Assembly (NCBI GenBank): GCA_004554255.1 | Contig: SFNC01000096.1 | Span: forward strand, 1 to 7,021 | Reading direction: 5' to 3' | DNA: 7,021 nucleotides | DNA from: Bacteroidales bacterium | GTDB lineage: Bacteria; Bacteroidota; Bacteroidia; Bacteroidales; Muribaculaceae | Part shown: in pieces, positions 1-6,977 of the stretch | How the letters are laid out: the number at the start of each line of letters is the position of its first letter | How positions within the stretch are numbered: the first letter of the stretch is position 1 | The notes under the pieces: generated by a model | Told to the model about the DNA's origin: nothing | Database searches by the model: none | What the model saw: only the letters and a program-made list of their open reading frames with translations | Position numbers and translations under genes: made by a program

Positions 1-498
1 CTTACTTCCGAGACGGATCTCGAAGGTTTTGATTGTGGCGATACCGATTTGAATAATTTTCTTGTTGAGGATGCTAAAAACTTTCTCAACAAGAGAATCG
101 CTACGTCTTATGTCCTTGTTGATGAAGATCGCATTGTTGCCTATTTTTGTTTGCTGAACGACAAGATTAGCCGCCAGGATGTGACAAATAGTCAGTGGAA
201 GATGATTAAGGGAGGATTTCCTGAACGAAAGCAATTCAGTAGTTATCCGGCCATTAAGATTGGTAGGTTTGCTGTTTCGTTAGCTTATAAAGGTCGTAAT
301 ATTGGTACAGACCTTATGAATTTATTGAAAGGGATGCTTAATGATAGCCCCAACTTTTCGGCTTTTCGATACATAACAGTTGATGCTTACCTTTCTGCAA
401 TTGAGTTTTACAAGAAAAATGATTTCAAAGTCTTGTCAGAAAAAGTAGTTAATGAACATACCAAACTAATGTTCTTTGACATGATGGAATTGGGGTAG
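1..498 (+). CDS. GNAT family N-acetyltransferase, 5' end outside the window
   Basis: GNAT enzymes move an acetyl group from acetyl-CoA to an amine; the substrate here cannot be told. The frame is open from base 1, and the 16 codons before the first possible start (TTG at 49) already read as family sequence (FDCGDTDLNNFL, a common N-terminal GNAT signature). The gene therefore begins upstream, and 165 residues are visible. The strand before the acetyl-CoA loop is IGRFAVSLAY. The loop is KGRNIGT (visible residues 97-103), which departs from the usual R/Q-x-x-G-x-G/A by having N at the first glycine. FYKKNDF (136-142) is the conserved C-terminal Tyr segment. The length fits small GNATs of about 170 residues, a class that includes TacT-like toxins. 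A toxin role is not shown, because any antitoxin would lie upstream, out of view. Hand-counted 60-base blocks are 30-38% G+C, far below the downstream genes, which suggests separate ancestry. The family call is firm; the function is unknown. Confidence 0.85.
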   Translation, partial: LTSETDLEGFDCGDTDLNNFLVEDAKNFLNKRIATSYVLVDEDRIVAYFCLLNDKISRQDVTNSQWKMIKGGFPERKQFSSYPAIKIGRFAVSLAYKGRNIGTDLMNLLKGMLNDSPNFSAFRYITVDAYLSAIEFYKKNDFKVLSEKVVNEHTKLMFFDMMELG

Positions 499-526
499 TA
501 AAAATAGCCTTATAGGAAAACTTGAA

Positions 527-554
527 GCCGTCCGTTAGTCGGGCGGTGTTTATT
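527..554 (+). terminator. Probable intrinsic terminator after the GNAT gene
   Basis: CCGTCCG (528-534) pairs with CGGGCGG (540-546) around a 5-base loop (TTAGT). The stem has seven pairs, one of them G-U, plus a possible outer G-T at 527/547, and is followed by the T-rich TGTTTATTT. It begins 29 bases after the GNAT stop codon and lies before the uvrB promoter, as expected for a gene-end terminator. The T-run is interrupted, so efficiency is uncertain. Confidence 0.55.
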
Positions 555-641
555 TACCGGGAAACGGGGTCTTAATCCGCAACTGTATAAAGGCATAAAT
601 AAGTCATTCTGTGCGCGGGCGTTAAAAAACGTGGGCGAGCA

Positions 642-673
642 TTTGCTTTTGTGGCGAAAAAGGCGTACCTTTG
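642..673 (+). promoter_or_regulatory. Bacteroidetes-type sigma-70 promoter for uvrB
   Basis: TTTG at 642-645 (the -33 element) is followed after 20 bases by TACCTTTG at 666-673, a full match to the Bacteroidetes -7 consensus TAnnTTTG. Transcription would start near 680, leaving a leader of about 40 bases before the uvrB start at 720. It is the only clear promoter I see for the three following genes, so it probably drives all of them. Confidence 0.75.
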
Positions 674-687
674 TAGATTGTATAAAC

Positions 688-703
688 GCGCCCGCGCGGG
701 CGC
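688..703. promoter_or_regulatory. Perfect 16-base GC palindrome in the uvrB leader
   Basis: GCGCCCGCGCGGGCGC is its own reverse complement. It lies about 8 bases after the predicted transcription start and 16 bases before the uvrB start codon. As RNA it can form a six-pair GC stem with a GCGC loop at the very 5' end of the message; as DNA it is a candidate operator for a dimeric regulator. It does not resemble an E. coli LexA box. Which role applies, if either, cannot be told from the sequence. Confidence 0.5.
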
Positions 704-719
704 ATATTATCCATAGGCA

Positions 720-2816
720 GTGTTTAAACTACAATCTCAATATTTGCCGACCGGCGACCAGCCTCAGGCCATAGACCAACTGGTGAAGGGTGTCCGTGAA
801 GGGCGTCCGGCTCAGACTTTGCTCGGCGTTACCGGCTCGGGCAAGACGTTCACCATGGCCAATGTGATTGCCGGGGTGGACAAACCCACGCTGATACTGA
901 GCCATAACAAGACGCTGGCCGCTCAGCTGTATGGCGAGTTCAAGAACTTTTTCCCGGACAATTCGGTACAGTACTTCGTCTCATATTACGATTATTACCA
1001 GCCGGAGGCGTACATACCGTCCAGCGACAAATACATCGAAAAAGACCTGATGATCAATGAGGAGATAGACCGTCTGCGTCTGTCCACGGTGTCGGCTCTG
1101 TTATCCGGCCGCCGCGATGTGATAGTGGTGTCGTCGGTGTCGTGTCTGTATGGCATGGGCAACCCCGAGGATTTTCACACCAGCGTCATCAACATCAAGG
1201 TGGGAGATGTTATTTCGCGTAACGCCTTTCTGCACAGGCTTGTAGACTCGCTGTATTTCCGGTCGGACAACGAACTGGGACGCGGACAGTTCCGTGCCAA
1301 GGGCGATGTTGTGGATATACGCATGGCCGCCGAGGACATAGGCGTGCGTGTCACATTTTGGGGCGATGAGATAGAGTCCATTCGGACATTCCACCCCGAG
1401 GACATGACCCTCTACGACAAAGAGGAGCAGTACAATATCTATCCGGCAAATATCTTTATCACCACCCCGGCGCGATGCAACAGTGCCATCGCACAGATAC
1501 AGCTTGACCTCGGGCGTCAGGTTGAACTGTTCCGCGATGAGGGAAAACCGCTTGAGGCCCAGCGCCTTTATGAGCGTGTGACGTACGACGTGGAGATGCT
1601 CAAGGAAGTGGGACACTGCTCGGGAATAGAGAATTACAGCCGCTACTTTGACGGCCGACAGCCGGGCCAGCGCCCCTTTACGCTGCTGGATTATTTCCCG
1701 GACGATTTCCTGACGATTATAGACGAAAGTCACGTAACCATGCCGCAGGTCCGTGCCATGTACGGCGGCGACCTGTCGCGCAAGACCAACCTTGTGGAAT
1801 ACGGCTTCCGGCTTCCGGCGGCACTTGATAACCGCCCGCTCAAATTCGAAGAATTCGAGAGCCTTACGCCGCAGACAATATACGTAAGCGCAACCCCGGC
1901 CGACTATGAGCTTCAGCGCAGCGAGGGCGTTATAGTGGAGCAGCTTATCCGCCCCACGGGTCTGCTGGACCCGCAGATTCGCGTGTTGCCGTCGCTTAAC
2001 CAGATAGACCGCCTGATGGAGGAGATAGCATTGCGTATAGAGCGCGGCGAGCGCACGCTGGTAACCACGCTTACCAAGCGCATGGCCGAGGAGTTGAACG
2101 ACTACATGCTCAAATTAGGCATAAAAGCGGCATATATACACAGCGATGTGCAGGCCATGGACCGCGTGAAAATCCTCGATGACCTGCGCGCCGGTGTGTA
2201 CGATGTGCTTATAGGCGTAAACCTGCTGCGCGAGGGTCTGGACCTCCCCGAGGTATCTCTTGTGGCCATACTGGACGCCGACAAGGAGGGCTTCCTGCGC
2301 GATGCCCGGTCGCTGACACAGACGGTGGGACGCGCGGCCCGACACCTCAACGGCGAGGTGATTATGTTCGCCGACAATATCACCGGCTCCATGCAACGCA
2401 CCATTGACGAGACAGAGCGCCGCCGCGCCCTGCAGATGAAGTACAACGAGGAGCACGGAATCATCCCCACGGCAATAGTAAAGGCCCGCAACCCTCTTGT
2501 GGGAGTGGACAAGGACGAGGAAAAAGTGGAGACGCCGAACGACGCTTACCGCCGCGACCGCGACCGCCGTACCTCGTCGAAGGACCGCCGCCAGGCCGAG
2601 GGAAAGGCGAGACCGTACGCCGCATACGACGAGGCCGCGGTGAATATCGCCGCCGACCCGGTGGTGGAGATGATGTCGGCAGACCAGTTAAGGAAATATG
2701 TGGACAAGCTGCGCCGCGATATGCTTGCCGCCGCAAAGAATATGGACTTTATGGAGGCCGCGCGGCTGCGTGACGAGGCCATAAAGATGGAAACAAAACT
2801 TGATTCGATGCAATGA
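720..2816 (+). CDS. uvrB: Excinuclease ABC subunit UvrB
   Basis: UvrB is the damage-verifying ATPase of nucleotide excision repair. It receives DNA from UvrA, forms the pre-incision complex and recruits the UvrC nuclease in the cytoplasm. Features of the 698-residue protein: the N-terminal PTGDQPQAI block; Walker A GVTGSGKT (36-43); the beta-hairpin Tyr-rich segment YYDYYQPEAY (89-98) that inserts between DNA strands; Walker B DESH (335-338); helicase motif VI QTVGRAAR (534-541) with both arginines; and a C-terminal UVR domain (about 655-690) for UvrC contact. All key residues are present and the length is close to the usual 660-700. Residues 596-652 form a charged, Arg/Asp-rich linker of low conservation. 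The start is GTG at 720: an in-frame TAG at 714-716 leaves one codon upstream, and the N-terminus aligns with known UvrBs. The stop overlaps the next ATG in ATGA, suggesting translational coupling. Confidence 0.97.
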   Translation: MFKLQSQYLPTGDQPQAIDQLVKGVREGRPAQTLLGVTGSGKTFTMANVIAGVDKPTLILSHNKTLAAQLYGEFKNFFPDNSVQYFVSYYDYYQPEAYIPSSDKYIEKDLMINEEIDRLRLSTVSALLSGRRDVIVVSSVSCLYGMGNPEDFHTSVINIKVGDVISRNAFLHRLVDSLYFRSDNELGRGQFRAKGDVVDIRMAAEDIGVRVTFWGDEIESIRTFHPEDMTLYDKEEQYNIYPANIFITTPARCNSAIAQIQLDLGRQVELFRDEGKPLEAQRLYERVTYDVEMLKEVGHCSGIENYSRYFDGRQPGQRPFTLLDYFPDDFLTIIDESHVTMPQVRAMYGGDLSRKTNLVEYGFRLPAALDNRPLKFEEFESLTPQTIYVSATPADYELQRSEGVIVEQLIRPTGLLDPQIRVLPSLNQIDRLMEEIALRIERGERTLVTTLTKRMAEELNDYMLKLGIKAAYIHSDVQAMDRVKILDDLRAGVYDVLIGVNLLREGLDLPEVSLVAILDADKEGFLRDARSLTQTVGRAARHLNGEVIMFADNITGSMQRTIDETERRRALQMKYNEEHGIIPTAIVKARNPLVGVDKDEEKVETPNDAYRRDRDRRTSSKDRRQAEGKARPYAAYDEAAVNIAADPVVEMMSADQLRKYVDKLRRDMLAAAKNMDFMEAARLRDEAIKMETKLDSMQ

Positions 2817-4795
2817 TAGACCCGGCGAACGACTTGAAAAGATACCTGCCCACGTCTGTCAAGGAGATGCGGCTCCTTGGCTGGGACAGTGTTGACGTTG
2901 TGATATTCAGCGGCGATGCCTACGTGGACCATCCCTCTTTCGGCGCCGTGGTGATAGCGCGAACGCTGCTTGCCGCCGGCTATCGCGTGGCGCTGGTGCC
3001 TCAGCCCAACTGGCGCGATGACCTCCGCGACTTCACCAAATTCGGCGCGCCGAGGCTGTTCTTCGGCGTAAGTGCCGGGGCAATGGACTCAATGGTAAAT
3101 CATTACACCGCCGCGCGCCGCCGCCGTCACGACGATGCCTACACTCCCGGTGGCAAGGCCGGCATGCGCCCGGATTATCCCACGATAGTCTATTCCGAGG
3201 TGTTGCGCAAGTTGTTCCCGGACACTCCCATTGTGGCCGGAGGTATTGAGGCGTCGCTGCGACGCGTGTCCCACTACGACTATTGGCAGGACCGCCTGCG
3301 CCCGTCCATAATCGTTGACTGTAAGGCGGATATGCTGATGTACGGCATGGGCGAACGCGGAATCCTGGAGCTGGCGCGTAGGCTTGACGCCGGCGAGAAA
3401 ATCGGTGACATAACCGACCTGAGGCAGACCGTGGTGCGCCGCCCGTCGGACGAAATGCCCGCGGCCTCGGACGACAATAATGTGGTCCTGGCGGACTGGC
3501 AGACGGTGTGCCGCGACAAACATGCACAGAGCACGAATTTCAAGTTCGTGGAGCAGGAATCCAACCGCCGCAACGGCGGCCGCACGCTGTGGCAGGGGTA
3601 CAACGGGTACGCTGTGAAAATTAACCCGATGTATCCGGCTATGACCCCCGGCGAGATAGACGCATCGTTCGACCTCCCCTATACCCGCCTGCCGCACCCG
3701 AGATACAACGGGAAACGCATTCCCGCGTACGAGATGATTCGCCATTCCGTAAACCTGCACCGCGGGTGCTTCGGCGGATGCGCCTTCTGCACAATCTCGG
3801 CCCATCAGGGCAAATTCATAGCCTCGCGCTCCCGCGAGAGCATTCTCCGCGAAGTGCGTCAGGTAACGCAAATGCCTGATTTTGCGGGATATATTTCCGA
3901 CCTCGGCGGCCCGTCGGCAAATATGTACGGCATGGGCGGCAAGGACAAGAGCATTTGCGACAAATGTCTGCGCCCGTCCTGTCTGCATCCCGTTGTATGT
4001 CCCAATCTGGACACCGACCATTCGGCTCTGCTGGACATATATCACGCCGCCGATGCCATGCCCGGCGTCAAGAAAAGTTTCGTAGGCTCCGGGGTGCGTT
4101 ACGACCTGTCTCTGCACCATACCGGAGACCGCAGGACCGATGCCGCAAACCGCCGGTACAACGAGGAACTGATAGAGAAACACGTCTCCGGGCGGCTGAA
4201 AGTAGCGCCGGAGCATACCGAGGATGCCGTGCTGAACGTGATGCGCAAGCCCTCGTTCGACCTGTTCTATAAATTTAAGGAGATTTTCGATGGCGTGAAT
4301 GCGCGCACCGGCATGCGTCAGCAGCTTATTCCGTACTTTATCAGCAGCCATCCCGGCTGTACCGAGGAGCAGATGGCTGTGCTGGCCGCTCGCACAAAGG
4401 ACCTGAACATGCACCTGGAGCAGGTTCAGGATTTCACCCCTACGCCGATGACGGTGGCAACCGAGATTTATTATTCGGGAATACACCCATATACCGGAGA
4501 AAAAATATTTACGGCGGTATGCCCCGAGGAAAAGCTGGCGCAACGCAAGTACTTTTTCTGGTACGACAAGACATATCGCGACGATATTATCCGCAGTCTG
4601 CAACGGCTGCATCGTCCCGACCTGATAGGGCGCCTGTATCCGGGCCGTCCATATACCCCGCGCGTGGCATACCCCGCGCCCCAAAAGACAAGAAATCAAT
4701 CAATTAACCCTAAGAAGAAATATGAACATCAGCAAGACTCTAATCATGACAGCCACAGGAATGCTGCTGACCGCGGCAAACGCCGTCGCCGCTGA
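2813..4795 (+). CDS. ygiQ: YgiQ family (UPF0313) radical SAM protein
   Basis: This is a predicted cytoplasmic radical SAM enzyme of the YgiQ family; the reaction is not established. Residues 1 to about 300 match the family's own N-terminal domain, with the hallmark GDAYVDHPSFG near residue 35 and QPNW near 64. The radical SAM core follows, with the [4Fe-4S] motif C-x3-C-x2-C at C319, C323 and C326 (RGCFGGCAFC). A second cysteine group, C382, C385, C390 and C396 (CDKCLRPSCLHPVVC), lies within the core. The APEHTEDAVL segment and the later QDFTPTPMT block are also typical. The C-terminal region resembles the DUF3362-type tail and ends in basic, low-complexity sequence. The start ATG at 2813 shares ATGA with the uvrB stop, so translation is probably coupled. 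The last 24 codons overlap the next gene's signal-peptide region in another frame; the true C-terminus may differ if there is a sequencing indel (see findings). Confidence 0.93.
   Translation: MIDPANDLKRYLPTSVKEMRLLGWDSVDVVIFSGDAYVDHPSFGAVVIARTLLAAGYRVALVPQPNWRDDLRDFTKFGAPRLFFGVSAGAMDSMVNHYTAARRRRHDDAYTPGGKAGMRPDYPTIVYSEVLRKLFPDTPIVAGGIEASLRRVSHYDYWQDRLRPSIIVDCKADMLMYGMGERGILELARRLDAGEKIGDITDLRQTVVRRPSDEMPAASDDNNVVLADWQTVCRDKHAQSTNFKFVEQESNRRNGGRTLWQGYNGYAVKINPMYPAMTPGEIDASFDLPYTRLPHPRYNGKRIPAYEMIRHSVNLHRGCFGGCAFCTISAHQGKFIASRSRESILREVRQVTQMPDFAGYISDLGGPSANMYGMGGKDKSICDKCLRPSCLHPVVCPNLDTDHSALLDIYHAADAMPGVKKSFVGSGVRYDLSLHHTGDRRTDAANRRYNEELIEKHVSGRLKVAPEHTEDAVLNVMRKPSFDLFYKFKEIFDGVNARTGMRQQLIPYFISSHPGCTEEQMAVLAARTKDLNMHLEQVQDFTPTPMTVATEIYYSGIHPYTGEKIFTAVCPEEKLAQRKYFFWYDKTYRDDIIRSLQRLHRPDLIGRLYPGRPYTPRVAYPAPQKTRNQSINPKKKYEHQQDSNHDSHRNAADRGKRRRR
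4712..4721 (+). promoter_or_regulatory. A-rich translation leader of the S9 peptidase gene
   Basis: AAGAAGAAAT directly precedes ATG at 4722. Purine/A-rich leaders of this kind, rather than GGAGG, are usual in Bacteroidetes. It supports ATG 4722 as the start although this falls inside the open frame of ygiQ. Confidence 0.5.
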
Positions 4796-6836
4796 CAATG
4801 CCGTCGCCGACGAAATAATCGGCCGCCCCGACTTTAAATCCTCAACAGGAGTTTTCGATACCGATGCTTTGATGGCATGCGGCCGCTTGGGCGGCGTGGA
4901 CGTAGCTCCCGATGGCAAGAAAATGCTTTTTTCGGTAAGTTACACAGACGTTGCTAAAAACAAGTCCAACGCCGAACTGTACGTCGCAGATATAGACAAG
5001 CCCCTTCAGGCTCAGCGTATTACCAACACGCCCAAAAGCGAGAGCAGCGCAATATTCATTGACAACGGCGCCCGCATCGCCTTTATATATGCCGGCGAAA
5101 ACGGTCTGCCGCAGCTGTGGGTGATGAATTCCGACGGCTCGGACCGCAAATGCCTGTCAAGCCTTGAAAAGGGTGTGAACGGTTTCCTGTTCTCGCCGGA
5201 CATGACCAAGGTTATGCTTATCGGGAATGTGAAGTACGCACAGACCGCCGGAGATATTTATCCCGACCTTCCCGATGCCACCGGACGTGTTATTGACGAC
5301 CTGATGTACAAGCACTGGGACGAGTGGGTGACTGAAATACCGCATCCCTTCGTTGCTGATTTTAACGGAACGGAGCTGTCCAACATCAAGGACATTATGA
5401 TTGGCGAGCCGTTCGAGGCCCCCATGAAGCCTTTTGGCGGCGTGGAGTCTTTCGCATGGACTCCCGACTCGAAAGGGCTGGTGTATGTCTCCCGTAAAAA
5501 GACCGGAAAAGAGTATGCACTGTCCACAAACTCAGATCTATATCTCTACAATCTTGCCGATGGTTCCACGCGCAACCTCACTGAAGGGATGATGGGCTAT
5601 GACACCAATCCCGCATTCTCGCCGGACGGCAAGTACCTCACTTGGCTCTCTATGGAGCGTGACGGTTACGAGGCAGACAAAAACCGCATTTTTGTAATGG
5701 AAATGGCTACCGGAGTAAAGACCGACCTCACCAAGGACTGGGATTATACCGTCGAGGACTTCAGTTGGCGTCCGGATGGCAAGGCCCTGTACTTCAGCTC
5801 GTACAAGGACGGCGTGGAGCCGATATTCAGCATGGACTTCAAGACACGCAAGGTGTCGGTGGTAGTGGATGGTCTTTATGACTGGCACACTCTCATCCCC
5901 ATCGGCAATGACGGCCTGGTGACAATGCGTCATTCTATGGTTCGCCCTGACGAGATTTTCCTGGTAAAAACAGGTAAAAAGGCCGCCAGGATTACCGCAC
6001 TGACAGACATCAACGGCGAGATTTTCGCACAGCTGACGCCTCCGGTTATAGAACAGCACATGGTGCCCACCACGGACGGCAAGCAGATGCTTACCTGGAT
6101 AGTTTATCCTCCCAAGTACGACCCCTCGCAGAAATATCCAGCCATACTGTATTGCCAGGGTGGCCCGCAAAGCGCTGTAAGCCAGTTCTGGAGCTACCGC
6201 TGGAACTTCGACCTCATGGCCTCCAACGGTTATATAATGATCGCTCCCAACCGCCGCGGTGTTCCCGGATTCGGCACCGAGTGGGAAGAGCAGATTTCAA
6301 AAGACTATCCCGGACAGAACATGCAGGATTATCTTGCCGCCGTGGACTATGCGAAGGATAAAATCTCATCCATAGATCATTCCAGAATCGGCTGCACCGG
6401 AGCAAGTTATGGTGGTTTCTCCACATATTGGTTGGCCGGCAACCACGACCATCGCTTCGCGGCATTCTTTGCTCACGCCGGTATCTTCAACACAGTCGCA
6501 CAGTATCTGGAGACAGAGGAGATGTGGTTCGCCAACTGGGATATGGGTGGCGCTTATTGGGAGAAGGACAATGCCGCCGCACAGCGCACTTTTGCTGCAT
6601 CGCCCCATCTCTTTGTGGATAAATGGGACACTCCGATATTTGTGAGCCACGGCGAGTACGACTTCCGCATCCTGGCCTCGCAGGGCATGGCCGCCTTCAA
6701 CGCCGCAAAACTCCGCGGCATCCCGGCCGAGATGGTCATCTTCCCCGATGAGTGCCACTGGATTCAGAAGCCGCAGAATGCCGTGCTCTGGCATCGCCTC
6801 TTCAAGCGTTGGTTCGACCGCTGGCTCAAGAAATAA
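4722..6836 (+). CDS. Exported S9 family serine peptidase, dipeptidyl-peptidase 5-like
   Basis: Prolyl-oligopeptidase-family peptidase of 704 residues, probably releasing dipeptides from peptide N-termini in the periplasm. Residues 1-23 form a Sec signal peptide: K5, a hydrophobic stretch from about 7 to 19, and cleavage after A21-V22-A23, with no lipobox cysteine. A beta-propeller follows (about 50-420), with repeated blade motifs such as SPDG, TPDSKG and RPDGKALYF. The alpha/beta-hydrolase domain (about 440-704) carries oxyanion-region GGP (480-482), NRRG (510-513), the nucleophile in GASYGG (S562), the acid in HGEYD (D647) and the base in ECHW (H679). The 85- and 32-residue spacings of this triad match those I recall for Porphyromonas gingivalis DPP5 (S542, D627, H659). 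DPP5 prefers Ala and hydrophobic residues at P1; that specificity is inferred here. The start is ATG 4722, chosen for the signal peptide and A-rich leader. It is probably read through from the uvrB promoter, since no convincing promoter lies nearer. Confidence 0.93.
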   Translation: MNISKTLIMTATGMLLTAANAVAADNAVADEIIGRPDFKSSTGVFDTDALMACGRLGGVDVAPDGKKMLFSVSYTDVAKNKSNAELYVADIDKPLQAQRITNTPKSESSAIFIDNGARIAFIYAGENGLPQLWVMNSDGSDRKCLSSLEKGVNGFLFSPDMTKVMLIGNVKYAQTAGDIYPDLPDATGRVIDDLMYKHWDEWVTEIPHPFVADFNGTELSNIKDIMIGEPFEAPMKPFGGVESFAWTPDSKGLVYVSRKKTGKEYALSTNSDLYLYNLADGSTRNLTEGMMGYDTNPAFSPDGKYLTWLSMERDGYEADKNRIFVMEMATGVKTDLTKDWDYTVEDFSWRPDGKALYFSSYKDGVEPIFSMDFKTRKVSVVVDGLYDWHTLIPIGNDGLVTMRHSMVRPDEIFLVKTGKKAARITALTDINGEIFAQLTPPVIEQHMVPTTDGKQMLTWIVYPPKYDPSQKYPAILYCQGGPQSAVSQFWSYRWNFDLMASNGYIMIAPNRRGVPGFGTEWEEQISKDYPGQNMQDYLAAVDYAKDKISSIDHSRIGCTGASYGGFSTYWLAGNHDHRFAAFFAHAGIFNTVAQYLETEEMWFANWDMGGAYWEKDNAAAQRTFAASPHLFVDKWDTPIFVSHGEYDFRILASQGMAAFNAAKLRGIPAEMVIFPDECHWIQKPQNAVLWHRLFKRWFDRWLKK

Positions 6837-6840
6837 GACC

Positions 6841-6880
6841 CCGTTCCCCAATATTTGTTAACGCAGGGGCGGTGTATTTT
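6841..6880 (+). terminator. Possible intrinsic terminator after the peptidase gene
   Basis: CCGTTCC (6841-6847) can pair with GGGGCGG (6866-6872) in seven pairs, two of them G-T, followed by TGTATTTT. The loop is long (18 bases), which weakens the case. The 3' arm and T-tail (GGGCGGTGT at 6867-6875) repeat exactly the 3' arm of the terminator near 541-549, which supports a shared terminator function. It begins four bases after the peptidase stop codon. Confidence 0.4.
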
Positions 6881-6885
6881 CGAGG

Positions 6886-6948
6886 AAATTACGCAAGTTG
6901 AAGAGGGAATGTAGCGAGCTAAATGACCGATGAGACTTGGCGAAATTT
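6886..6948. repeat. Imperfect long inverted repeat downstream of the peptidase gene
   Basis: The arm at 6886-6899 (AAATTACGCAAGTT) pairs with 6934-6948 (GACTTGGCGAAATTT) in 14 pairs, including one G-T, with one mismatch and one bulged base. The spacer holds a small dyad, TAGCGAGCTA (6912-6921). No coding frame fits. It may be a structured RNA, a dispersed palindromic repeat or a regulatory hairpin; I do not recognise the family. Confidence 0.45.
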
Positions 6949-6977
6949 ACCGAAAAGACACCGGACCGGGGTAATTT
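6943..6977 (+). promoter_or_regulatory. Second hairpin, competing with the upstream inverted repeat
   Basis: AAATTTACC (6943-6951) can pair with GGTAATTT (6970-6977) in eight pairs with one bulged T, around an 18-base loop. It uses the same bases as the right arm of the 6886-6948 repeat, so only one of the two can form at a time. The bases that follow (6978-7000) are almost pure A/T, as in a leader before a downstream gene. Confidence 0.3.

Noticed and set aside
49..51. TTG as the start of the acetyltransferase gene
   Set aside because: The frame is open to base 1 and the upstream codons encode conserved GNAT sequence (FDCGDTD), so the true start is before the window.
1101..1733. A 210-codon open frame on the minus strand opposite uvrB
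   Set aside because: It is a shadow of the well-supported uvrB frame, with no start context or motifs.
4550..4557. TACTTTTT as a promoter for the peptidase gene
   Set aside because: It misses the final G of TAnnTTTG, has no TTTG about 20 bases upstream, and would give a leader of over 150 bases inside ygiQ.
3089..4699. A 536-codon open frame on the minus strand
   Set aside because: It lies fully antisense to ygiQ, which has clear family motifs. Long antisense frames are common opposite GC-rich genes, and the translation shows no recognisable domain.
6851..6858. AATATTTG as a promoter -7 element for a downstream gene
   Set aside because: The first base is wrong, no matching -33 element is present, and it lies inside the loop of the terminator-like hairpin.
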